Below, piece by piece: positions 1 to 5,981 of a stretch of DNA of 6,091 bases. The DNA is from Candidatus Zixiibacteriota bacterium (lineage in GTDB: Bacteria > Zixibacteria > MSB-5A5 > GN15 > PGXB01), in NCBI GenBank assembly GCA_030591405.1, contig JAUVBC010000146.1, positions 1 through 6,091 on the forward strand, read 5' to 3'. The notes beneath the pieces were generated by a model. The model was not told the DNA's origin, did not search any database, and saw only the letters and a list, made by a program, of their open reading frames with translations. Both the position numbers and the translations under genes were made by a program. The first letter of the stretch is position 1; each line of letters opens with the position of its first letter.

Positions 1-744
1 CATGACCTCAAATAATCTTTTTTCAATCCCTGACATATTATCAAATTCATAAGGTTGATAGATTATATGATTGAAATATCTAAATCCGTATAGTGCTGAA
101 AAAGTTGTCGCAGGAATCGAACCGACATTTTCATCGGGACCGTTATACATCCCCATCTGAATCTTATCTTTCATCACCCCGATAACCGTAAATGGAACCG
201 AATTTAATTTGACCTGTTTGCCAACGGGGTCCTCATCGCCAAAAAGTTTTTCTTTCATAACCCCACCAAGGAAAATCACCCGTCTCTTTTTATCGATATC
301 GATATTATTTATAAATCGTCCGCCTGCCTCAGGATAATGTGACCTGATATCTTCATAACATGGATAAACCCCGGTTAGCCGTTCACTGAAAATTTTATCG
401 CCATATTTATAATTTACTCCCCAGCGGACATATTCTCCGGCCACATGCCGCAGTTCCGGCATCCGGCGTTGAATATATTTCATATCTTCTTCTGTAAATC
501 TTATTCTTCGGCCCTGACCAAGTCCCTGAAAAAGATTGGTCGTCCTCCCACCCCAGACAATAACAATGCCGTCGCCAAGACCTTTCCAGTTTTTATCCAG
601 CTGCAATTTCAGGCCTTCGCCAAAAGCGAGAAGAAGCAAAATGGCAATAGTTCCCCAGGCGATTGCCGTTACAGTAAGGAGCATCCTTTTTTTCTGCTTA
701 CGAAAATCGCGGACGAATATGTTATATAAAATACGAGGGTTCAT
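1..744 (-). CDS. MacB/FtsX-type ABC transporter permease, second copy, C-terminus cut by window edge
   Basis: This is the first 248 codons of an inner-membrane ABC permease; the reading frame is open to base 1, so the C-terminal membrane helices lie outside. Seen: a basic N-terminus (RDFRKQKKR, residues 12-20), one hydrophobic helix at about 21-44, then a large extracytoplasmic MacB-like domain with GGRFIN (141-146), KRRVIFLG (153-160), LFGDEDPVG (167-175) and NSVPFTVIGV (181-190). The ATG at 744 is chosen because it aligns residue for residue with the start of the upstream permease, and only 3 bases separate the two genes; no clear Shine-Dalgarno sequence precedes it, so translation may be coupled. 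The family uses ATP hydrolysed by a separate or fused ATPase to move the periplasmic domain (mechanotransmission) and to export drugs, peptides or lipoproteins. The substrate cannot be read here. It could be part of an efflux pump or a lipid or lipoprotein transporter. Confidence 0.9.
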   Translation of the reverse strand, partial: MNPRILYNIFVRDFRKQKKRMLLTVTAIAWGTIAILLLLAFGEGLKLQLDKNWKGLGDGIVIVWGGRTTNLFQGLGQGRRIRFTEEDMKYIQRRMPELRHVAGEYVRWGVNYKYGDKIFSERLTGVYPCYEDIRSHYPEAGGRFINNIDIDKKRRVIFLGGVMKEKLFGDEDPVGKQVKLNSVPFTVIGVMKDKIQMGMYNGPDENVGSIPATTFSALYGFRYFNHIIYQPYEFDNMSGIEKRLFEVM

Positions 745-747
745 AAT

Positions 748-1983
748 CTAAAATAGTTTCAATGCCTGTACAGGCTGTAAATTGGCGGCTCGTTTGGCCG
801 GAAAATATCCCGAAACCAAGCCAACCAGACCAAGAATAACAATCGCCAGAATTGACCCGATATAGTCGATTTCAGGGATTCCGACAAATTCATCTAATTC
901 GAACATTGGAAATATTGTTATCATTCCAAATCCAATCAGCCAACCAATTAACCCGCCAACAAATGTTAATATTAATGTTTCGGTTATAAATTGCATCATT
1001 ATAAATTTCTTCTTTGCACCCAGCGCCATCTTTATCCCGATTTCTTTGGTTCTTTCCTCTAAAACAACATTCATAATATTCGAGACACCGATCCCCCCGG
1101 TAATCAGCGTTGCCACCCCGATACCGACCAGGAAAATTCGGAAAGCCATAAAGAAATTAGTTATAAATACTATTCCTTCGGTAGTATCCCATATACTCAG
1201 AGCCTCAGTGTCGCTGGGGTCGAAATTGTATTTTGCGGCCATCATATCATAAATATCCTGCTTGGTTCTGGCCATCGAGATACCTTCCTCTGACTGAACA
1301 ACCACATTATTAGGATAAATTCGAGAGTACATTCCGCGAAAAGTTGTCATCGGAATAATTGCTTTCCAATTATCTCGGCCACTATAAGAGCTATCCTGTT
1401 TTTTTGGTTTTAGGACACCGATTACTCGGAAAGGCATGCTGTTAATCAGAACATACTCCCCGATAGCGTCCTCTTCGCCAAACAGCTCGTCTTTTAATTT
1501 GTCCCCTAAAAATACAACCCGCCGTTTCTGAAGCATATCGAGATCGTTTATAAATCTTCCGCCGATCTGCGGAATGATATTACGCATCGGGCCAAACTCC
1601 GGCCAAATCCCACAAACCTGCTGAACCGATTTCTTCCTATTATATTCAATAGGAACTGACCATCGGGTGTATTCCGGCGAAATTCGTCCTATTGATTCTA
1701 TTCTCGCTTTCATCATTGACACATCATCTTCGGTTATACGAATATCGCGTCCGCGCGGCAGACCTTTCCATGGTTTCGAGGTTGTTCCCGGCCAGATAAT
1801 AGATATATTTTCACCCATCCCTTTTTGTGATTTGATTTGAGCCTTTTGGATTCCTTTGCCAAAAGCAAAAAGTAGAATAATGGCCAAAGTTCCCCAGAGG
1901 ATTCCGCCCATAGTCATGAAAGTCCGTAGTTTTTGGCGCCGAAGATCCCTGAAAAATTGTTTTAATGATAGAAAAGGTATCAT
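748..1983 (-). CDS. MacB/FtsX-type ABC transporter permease, complete
   Basis: This 411-residue inner-membrane permease has the MacB/FtsX layout: helix 1 at about 21-44, an extracytoplasmic domain at about 50-270, then three helices at about 276-305, 330-357 and 374-394. Family hallmarks are visible: ERTKEIGIKMALGAKKK (310-326) after helix 2, the cytoplasmic coupling region that contacts the ATPase, and GYFPAKRAANLQPVQALK (392-409) at the C-terminus. There is no Walker A motif, so it is permease only, unlike E. coli MacB, which fuses the ATPase in front. It starts 3 bases after the stop of the adaptor gene and ends 3 bases before the next permease, so it sits in the middle of one operon. The neighbouring MacA-type adaptor suggests export across the envelope, probably through a TolC-like channel encoded elsewhere. 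Substrate unknown; lolC/E-like lipoprotein release is an alternative, but the HlyD-type adaptor makes this less likely. Confidence 0.93.
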   Translation of the reverse strand: MIPFLSLKQFFRDLRRQKLRTFMTMGGILWGTLAIILLFAFGKGIQKAQIKSQKGMGENISIIWPGTTSKPWKGLPRGRDIRITEDDVSMMKARIESIGRISPEYTRWSVPIEYNRKKSVQQVCGIWPEFGPMRNIIPQIGGRFINDLDMLQKRRVVFLGDKLKDELFGEEDAIGEYVLINSMPFRVIGVLKPKKQDSSYSGRDNWKAIIPMTTFRGMYSRIYPNNVVVQSEEGISMARTKQDIYDMMAAKYNFDPSDTEALSIWDTTEGIVFITNFFMAFRIFLVGIGVATLITGGIGVSNIMNVVLEERTKEIGIKMALGAKKKFIMMQFITETLILTFVGGLIGWLIGFGMITIFPMFELDEFVGIPEIDYIGSILAIVILGLVGLVSGYFPAKRAANLQPVQALKLF

Positions 1984-1986
1984 CTT

Positions 1987-3075
1987 TTATTCGATCTCTT
2001 TTGGCGGACGCTCAACCAGCAATTCACCTTCAACAAGTCCGGTGGCAATTTCAATATTGATTCCATCAGAAAGACCGGTGGTAACATCTCTGGTTTCAAT
2101 ATTGCCGGCCGTATCCTGTACCTCAACGGTGATGATTGAATCGGACATACTGACCAGTCGTTCGGGGACAAGAATAATATCAGTTTTTTTGGTAATAATA
2201 ATATCGGCGTTGGCGCTGTAACCGGCGCGCAGGAACGATTCGCCAATGTCATTTAAACTTATTTCAATATCAAAAAGGGTCGAACCTTCATCACGGTGAG
2301 CCTTCGGAGATACCCGTTCCAGTTTGCCATTGATAATTATATTGGGAATTGCGCCAACCTTGATTTCCACCGGCATTCCAATAGTTAGTTTGCCGACGTC
2401 GATTTCATCAACCGTCCCCTTAAAAATCAAATCCTCCATATAAGCGAGAGACATCAGGTCGGTTCCGGCCTGATACGATGTCAGCGGCACCACCGGATTG
2501 CCCTCTTCCACTAAGCGCGAAAGAACCATACCGGTAATAGGTGATTTGATTGTGTTGTCAACTTTAAGGTCGGAATTTTCAGTTTGACCCGATTGAATTA
2601 AATTTAGTTTTTCTTTGGATAGTTTAAGTCTGAGATTGGCCTCATCAAAAGCTGATTGTTTGGCATCGTAATCCTGACGAGAAATTAGTTCTTTGTCCAA
2701 TAATGATTGTGAGCGATCAAACTCCCGCTTGGTATTGTCAAAAGCAACCTGATAGATCTCGACCTGCCGTTTGGCCTCGGCAAACTCTATCGGCGTCGGG
2801 TCGGGGTCAACATCAATTAATGGATCTCCAACTTTTACCTGATCACCGATTTCGACATATATCTTTCTGACCGTCCCGGAAATTTTTGATTTGACCGAAA
2901 TTTCTTTTCTTGGGTCAATTCGTCCGACCGCGAGAGCCTTATCAACAATCTCACCCTTTTCGACTGTTATCGTTTTCAGGACATCTTCTCCATTGCCCGA
3001 TCCGCTCATGGCAAAATAGAGAACGGCCGCAATCATTAAAGTCGGAATTGTTACAAATAGAATTTTTTTGATCAT
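1987..3075 (-). CDS. HlyD/MacA-family periplasmic adaptor (membrane fusion protein)
   Basis: This 362-residue adaptor would link an inner-membrane transporter to an outer-membrane channel. Seen in order: a membrane anchor at residues 4-22 (no lipobox Cys); the first half of the lipoyl-like sandwich at about 55-90 (SGTVRKIYVEIGDQVKVGD); an alpha-helical hairpin at about 96-160, rich in charged heptad-like stretches; the second lipoyl half at about 175-200 (IKSPITGMVLSRLVEEGNPV); a beta-barrel at about 213-295; and a membrane-proximal domain at about 300-355 (ILVPERLV). The GDxVKxGDPL and SPITGxV patterns are typical of MacA-like proteins. It is first in a leftward operon with two permeases that start 3 and about 1,240 bases beyond its end. 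The ATG at 3075 is preceded by an AAAGAGAA stretch, a weak Shine-Dalgarno. I do not use macA as a symbol because the partner here is not a fused MacB. Confidence 0.92.
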   Translation of the reverse strand: MIKKILFVTIPTLMIAAVLYFAMSGSGNGEDVLKTITVEKGEIVDKALAVGRIDPRKEISVKSKISGTVRKIYVEIGDQVKVGDPLIDVDPDPTPIEFAEAKRQVEIYQVAFDNTKREFDRSQSLLDKELISRQDYDAKQSAFDEANLRLKLSKEKLNLIQSGQTENSDLKVDNTIKSPITGMVLSRLVEEGNPVVPLTSYQAGTDLMSLAYMEDLIFKGTVDEIDVGKLTIGMPVEIKVGAIPNIIINGKLERVSPKAHRDEGSTLFDIEISLNDIGESFLRAGYSANADIIITKKTDIILVPERLVSMSDSIITVEVQDTAGNIETRDVTTGLSDGINIEIATGLVEGELLVERPPKEIE

Positions 3076-3153
3076 TTTGATTTCTCTTTTATAGTTAATG
3101 CCTTATTTCCTCGTCATATTGATATAGACGTTTCCCAAAATCAAAAGTTTCAT

Positions 3154-3181
3154 CTGATAAAAATTATCTATGCTTTGACAA
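3154..3181 (-). promoter_or_regulatory. Possible promoter for the leftward adaptor-permease operon
   Basis: Reading the minus strand, TTGTCA (3181-3176) and TATCAG (3159-3154) are 16 bases apart, matching 5 of 6 and 4 of 6 bases of the sigma-70 consensus. This would leave a leader of about 70 bases before the adaptor ATG. Its -35 box shares bases with the rightward -35 box and with the inverted repeat at 3176-3194, so both units could be controlled at one site. The -10 box is poor, and another AT-rich hexamer nearby (GATAAT, 3168-3163) lacks a good -35 partner, so this is tentative. Confidence 0.3.
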
Positions 3182-3203
3182 TTGTTACTTGTCAGCATAT
3201 TAT
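3175..3203 (+). promoter_or_regulatory. Near-consensus sigma-70 promoter for the lipoprotein-kds operon
   Basis: TTGACA at 3175-3180 (6 of 6) and TATTAT at 3198-3203 (5 of 6) are separated by 17 bases, the optimal spacing. Transcription would begin near 3210, giving a leader of only about 19 bases before the ATG at 3229. No other promoter of this quality is seen before kdsA, so it is the likely driver of the whole rightward unit. A housekeeping-type sigma factor is inferred. Confidence 0.75.
3176..3194. promoter_or_regulatory. Inverted repeat over the -35 box, candidate operator
   Basis: TGACAA (3176-3181) and TTGTCA (3189-3194) are perfect inverted arms around a 7-base centre (TTGTTAC). The repeat covers five of the six -35 bases of the rightward promoter and the proposed -35 of the leftward one, where a dimeric repressor could block polymerase. 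An overlapping 8-base palindrome, ACAATTGT (3178-3185), is also present. No regulator gene lies in the window, so the binding protein is unknown, and a chance palindrome in AT-rich DNA is possible. Confidence 0.4.
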
Positions 3204-3228
3204 TAAACCAATTGGATTTATATGAATT

Positions 3229-3612
3229 ATGAAAATGAATATATTTAACAAAAAGAACATATCGGCTCAATTTATTATTGTGATTCTGGTTTTATTTTCT
3301 TTTTTATCCTGTGGGGATAAAGATAATAATTCATCGGAGAATAAAAATAATGCCAACAATGATACTGATAGTCTTGTTATAGAAATAGCTGGTTTTACCG
3401 GGAAATCGGTCTTTGATTTAACTTTAGAAAAATATCATGTTGATTTTGTGGAGAGTTCGATGGGAATTTTTGTAAAAGCGATCGATTCGATAGCATCGAC
3501 ACGAAATTTCGGATGGATATTTTCTGTAAATGATTCGTTTGTTCCGGTTGCTTCAAATGATTATATTACCAATGATACTGATGTTATAAAGTGGCATTAC
3601 AAAAAGTTCTAA
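3229..3612 (+). CDS. Small DUF4430-like (transcobalamin-like C-terminal) lipoprotein
   Basis: This 127-residue protein has a lipoprotein signal: basic KK near residue 8, a hydrophobic core at 13-26, and FLSC ending in Cys28, the likely lipidated residue (Phe at -3 is a relaxed lipobox). A low-complexity linker rich in Asn, Asp and Ser (29-47) follows, then a compact domain at 49-127. The domain's SVFDLTLEKYHVDF (60-73), FGWIFSVNDSF (94-104) and YITNDTDVIKWHY (112-124) follow the DUF4430 pattern of a GW.Y.VNG strand and a GDVI.W.Y strand. The two usual turn glycines are replaced (VND, DTD). Related domains occur in cobalamin-binding and cell-surface proteins; a ligand here cannot be claimed. 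It probably faces the periplasm or the cell surface. ATG 3229 and ATG 3235 are both possible starts; the Shine-Dalgarno is weak (GGA at 3214-3216). It is 30 bases upstream of kdsA and is first in the operon. The domain call rests on remembered patterns. Confidence 0.75.
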   Translation: MKMNIFNKKNISAQFIIVILVLFSFLSCGDKDNNSSENKNNANNDTDSLVIEIAGFTGKSVFDLTLEKYHVDFVESSMGIFVKAIDSIASTRNFGWIFSVNDSFVPVASNDYITNDTDVIKWHYKKF

Positions 3613-3630
3613 ACCTAAAACTTTAGTTAA

Positions 3631-3638
3631 AGGGAGGT
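3631..3638 (+). promoter_or_regulatory. Strong ribosome binding site of kdsA
   Basis: AGGGAGGT contains GGAGGT (3633-3638), a full match to the 16S anti-Shine-Dalgarno core, 4 bases before the ATG at 3643. It fixes the kdsA start. It is by far the best Shine-Dalgarno in the window, which suggests that kdsA is translated independently of the lipoprotein and possibly at a higher level. It also shows that this organism uses Shine-Dalgarno initiation. Confidence 0.85.
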
Positions 3639-3642
3639 TCAT

Positions 3643-4446
3643 ATGCCAAAGAATTATGACATAGACAAAATAATCGAGGGGAAAAAACTGTTTCTGATTT
3701 CCGGGCCCTGTGCAATTGAGTCGGAAAAGGTCTGTTTTACTGTCGCCGAAAAACTTCGCAAATTATCTGATAAATATGATATCCCGGTAATTTTTAAATC
3801 ATCATATGCCAAAGCTAATCGTTTGTCGGGGGAATCATTTGTGGGACATGGCATCGGTTTTGGTTTGAAAATTCTGCAAAAAGTCAAAGACGAATTTGAT
3901 CTCCCGATTTTAACCGATATTCATGAGACCTCCGAGGCAGTACGAACCGCCGAGGTTGCCGATGTTATTCAGATCCCGGCTTTTTTATGCCGCCAAACCG
4001 AACTGGTCAGAAAAGCAGCCTCAACCGGCAAATGGGTCAATATCAAGAAAGGGCAGTTTTTATCGCCTGATGATATGGATAAAGTCGCCGCCAAAGCCCG
4101 CTCCGGCAAAGTGATGCTGACCGAACGAGGTTCATCGTTTGGTTATCATAATCTGGTCGTTGATTTTCGGTCATTGATAATTATGAAAAATTTTGGTTTT
4201 CCGATTGTTTTTGATGCGACTCATTCACTGCAACTGCCGGGCGGCGGCGGGAATTTCTCATCGGGCCAGCCGCAATTTGTAACACCTTTTGCCAAAGCAG
4301 CGGTCGCTATCGGTATTAACGGACTTTTTGTCGAAACGCACCCTGATCCATTATCGGCACTGAGTGATGCTGCGGCAATGCTGCCATTAGAGGATATGGA
4401 AACCTTAATAGTCGAGGTCAAAAGAGTGTCTGAGGCTAATCAATAA
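3643..4446 (+). CDS. kdsA: 3-deoxy-8-phosphooctulonate synthase (Kdo8P synthase)
   Basis: This cytoplasmic TIM-barrel enzyme condenses phosphoenolpyruvate with D-arabinose 5-phosphate to give Kdo 8-phosphate, the committed step to the inner-core LPS sugar. The protein has 267 residues, close to the usual length. Visible motifs: SGPCAIESE (20-28), KSSYAKANR (52-60), TDIHET (91-96), IQIPAFLCRQTEL (109-121), NIKKGQF (133-139), LTERGSSFGYHNLVVDFRS (159-177), FDATHSLQLPGG (190-201), FVETHPDP (229-236) and ALSD (239-242). Cys23, His194, Glu231 and Asp242 match the four metal ligands of the metal-dependent class typified by Aquifex aeolicus; E. coli has Asn in place of the Cys. The common KANRSS reads KANRLS (57-62) here, as I recall from FCB-type relatives. 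It is followed by kdsC after 20 bases and has its own strong ribosome binding site. DAHP synthase is related but shorter matches and the QIPAFLCRQT block favour KdsA. Confidence 0.97.
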   Translation: MPKNYDIDKIIEGKKLFLISGPCAIESEKVCFTVAEKLRKLSDKYDIPVIFKSSYAKANRLSGESFVGHGIGFGLKILQKVKDEFDLPILTDIHETSEAVRTAEVADVIQIPAFLCRQTELVRKAASTGKWVNIKKGQFLSPDDMDKVAAKARSGKVMLTERGSSFGYHNLVVDFRSLIIMKNFGFPIVFDATHSLQLPGGGGNFSSGQPQFVTPFAKAAVAIGINGLFVETHPDPLSALSDAAAMLPLEDMETLIVEVKRVSEANQ

Positions 4447-4455
4447 TATATTTTG

Positions 4456-4460
4456 AAGGA
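4456..4460 (+). promoter_or_regulatory. Ribosome binding site that decides the kdsC GTG start
   Basis: AAGGA lies 6 bases before GTG 4467. No in-frame ATG lies between this site and the DVDG catalytic motif, so the site supports GTG as the real start codon. Confidence 0.7.
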
Positions 4461-4466
4461 TAATCT

Positions 4467-5003
4467 GTGAGTAAGAAACATATCAACTTTGACGAATTGG
4501 TCGAAAGATTCAAAACGATCAAATTGCTGGCACTTGATGTCGATGGTGTCTTGACCGATGACCATATCTTTTTTGGACCGGACGGGTTCGAGATGAAAAA
4601 ATTTCATATCTCTGACGGTTTCTACATCGTTCTCGCCCAGCGCACCGGATTAAAGATCGCGGTTATATCGGGTCGTTATTCGGCGGCTACCACGACACGA
4701 ATGAAAGATTTAAAGGTTAAGTATATCCTGCAGGAGATGCGGGAAAAATGCGAACAGATAAAGCCGCTTCTGGAAGAGCTAAAATTGGAGCATTCGCAGG
4801 TCGCCTTTGTCGGTAATGAGATTCTCGATATTAAACTGGCCAAAAAAGTCGGCTTGTCAATAGCTGTTGCCGATGCCGCCGAGGAACTAAAAGATGTAGT
4901 CGATTATGTTACCGAGGCTAAAGGTGGCTTTGGAGCGGTCAGAGAAATATTGAAAGCATATTTTGAGGGCAATAACCTTGACCCGATGTCGGTTTTGACA
5001 TAA
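4467..5003 (+). CDS. kdsC: 3-deoxy-D-manno-octulosonate 8-phosphate phosphatase (HAD family)
   Basis: This enzyme hydrolyses Kdo 8-phosphate to Kdo and phosphate in the cytoplasm; family members are usually tetramers of small C0-type (capless) HAD subunits. The 178-residue length fits. HAD motif I is LLALDVDGVLTD (20-31), with nucleophile Asp24 and acid/base Asp26. KKFHISDGFYIVLAQRTGLK (44-63) is the typical KdsC segment. Motif II is VISGR (66-70, Ser68), and Lys80 is a plausible motif III lysine, though the family position was not checked. Motif IV reads GNEILDI (116-122) where KdsC proteins usually have GDDxxD, so the first acidic pair is Asn117-Glu118; Asp121 is kept. The conservative changes may be tolerated, and GND occurs in sialic-acid-type relatives as I recall. 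It starts with GTG, 20 bases after kdsA, and kdsD follows after 9 bases. A KDN/Neu-phosphate phosphatase is the alternative, but the neighbours make KdsC much more likely. Confidence 0.93.
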   Translation: MSKKHINFDELVERFKTIKLLALDVDGVLTDDHIFFGPDGFEMKKFHISDGFYIVLAQRTGLKIAVISGRYSAATTTRMKDLKVKYILQEMREKCEQIKPLLEELKLEHSQVAFVGNEILDIKLAKKVGLSIAVADAAEELKDVVDYVTEAKGGFGAVREILKAYFEGNNLDPMSVLT

Positions 5004-5012
5004 GTTACAAAG

Positions 5013-5975
5013 ATGATTCTCAAAAACGGAAAAGAAGTCTTTCAAAAAGAAGCCGAGGCAATTGCTCGTCTTGCCGGAAGACTCGATGAAAATTTCACCG
5101 CCGCAGTTAAGCTGATTCTTGACTGTTCCGGACGCGTGATAATTACCGGGATGGGCAAATCTGGTCTGGTCGGCAAAAAAGTGGCGGCGACATTGTCATC
5201 AACCGGGACCGCCTCGTTTTTTCTCCACGCTGCCGAAGGTGTTCACGGTGATCTTGGCCTGGTTCAAAAAGATGATATTGTTATTGCCATTTCCAAATCA
5301 GGCGCAACCGATGAACTTTACCAGATACTGCCGACCATAAAACGACTCGGCGTAAAAATAATTCTGATGACCGCTCAGGTTGATTCGCCATTGGCCGGCA
5401 ATTGCGATATTGTTTTGGATTGTTCGGTCGAATCTGAGGCCGCCGGATCCGAGAATCTGATTCCGACGTCATCATCGACGGCAGCGATGGTTATGGGCGA
5501 TGCTCTCGCAGTCGCTTTGCTCAAAGAGCGGAATTTTTCACCGGAAGATTTTGCTCATTTGCATCCGGGCGGATCACTCGGTCGCAGACTTTTAAAAAGA
5601 GTTGAAGATATGATGCATACCAATTCCGAGATACCGTTTGTCAAAGCTGATACCACAATGAAAGATACGATCATTGAGATGACCGGCAAAAGACTTGGGG
5701 CGGTGCTGGTAATTGACGATAACGGTTTATTAATTGGCATCTTTACCGATGGTGATCTGCGTCGGCTCGCTCAAAAAGATAGTAATTTTTTTAATATTCG
5801 AACCGACGAAGCGATGGTCAAAAACCCGCAGACAATTGAACCTGATGCTATTCTTGACAAAGCACTGGCGGTGATGGAAAAATACTCGATTACGGTTATC
5901 CCGGTTGTGGGGAAAAATCGTAAACCGGTTGGTATTCTCCATCTGCATGATATATTAAAATCTAAACTGGTATAA
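5013..5975 (+). CDS. kdsD: D-arabinose 5-phosphate isomerase (SIS + CBS pair)
   Basis: This enzyme interconverts D-ribulose 5-phosphate and D-arabinose 5-phosphate, supplying the KdsA substrate. The protein has 320 residues, close to E. coli KdsD (328). An SIS domain spans about 35-175: GMGKSGLVGKK (46-56), FLHAAEGVHGDLGL (70-83), ISKSGATDEL (93-102), PTSSSTAAMVMGDALA (151-166) and HPGGSLGRRLL (184-194). Two CBS domains follow at about 198-255 and 265-320 (GIFTDGDLRR; GILHLHDIL). Lys49, Glu101, Glu142 and His184 match the E. coli catalytic set Lys59, Glu111, Glu152 and His193. The offset changes from 10 to 9 after Glu142, so the loop 143-150 has one extra residue. The CBS pair probably senses a nucleotide or sugar ligand, as in relatives. 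It is 9 bases after kdsC with only a weak AAAG ahead of the ATG, so coupled translation is likely. Paralogues KpsF and GutQ share the fold; the operon favours KdsD. Confidence 0.96.
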   Translation: MILKNGKEVFQKEAEAIARLAGRLDENFTAAVKLILDCSGRVIITGMGKSGLVGKKVAATLSSTGTASFFLHAAEGVHGDLGLVQKDDIVIAISKSGATDELYQILPTIKRLGVKIILMTAQVDSPLAGNCDIVLDCSVESEAAGSENLIPTSSSTAAMVMGDALAVALLKERNFSPEDFAHLHPGGSLGRRLLKRVEDMMHTNSEIPFVKADTTMKDTIIEMTGKRLGAVLVIDDNGLLIGIFTDGDLRRLAQKDSNFFNIRTDEAMVKNPQTIEPDAILDKALAVMEKYSITVIPVVGKNRKPVGILHLHDILKSKLV

Positions 5976-5981
5976 ATTCCG

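Noticed and set aside
445..751. Two overlapping plus-strand open frames (445-729 and 536-751).
   Set aside because: They lie antisense to the second permease, whose minus-strand frame aligns along its full visible length with the neighbouring permease; the plus-strand peptides have no recognisable domain.
1856..2252. Plus-strand frame 1856-2221 and minus-strand frame 1980-2252 over the permease/adaptor junction.
   Set aside because: Both are Ser/Pro/Ile-rich shadows of the real adaptor and permease frames, which have clear family motifs through this region.
3615..3626. Inverted CTAAA/TTTAG pair between the lipoprotein gene and kdsA, considered as a terminator.
   Set aside because: The arms are AT-rich and separated by only 2 bases (4-base stem with a 4-base loop at best), and no T-run follows before the kdsA ribosome binding site.
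4237..4252. GGC-rich run (GGGCGGCGGCGG) in kdsA, considered as a repeat or frameshift site.
   Set aside because: It encodes the glycines of the family motif QLPGGGG and the frame continues intact to the normal C-terminus.
5281..5948. Minus-strand open frames opposite kdsD (5281-5475, 5555-5740, 5730-5948).
   Set aside because: kdsD is continuous and motif-complete here; the antisense peptides show no domain and no start signals.
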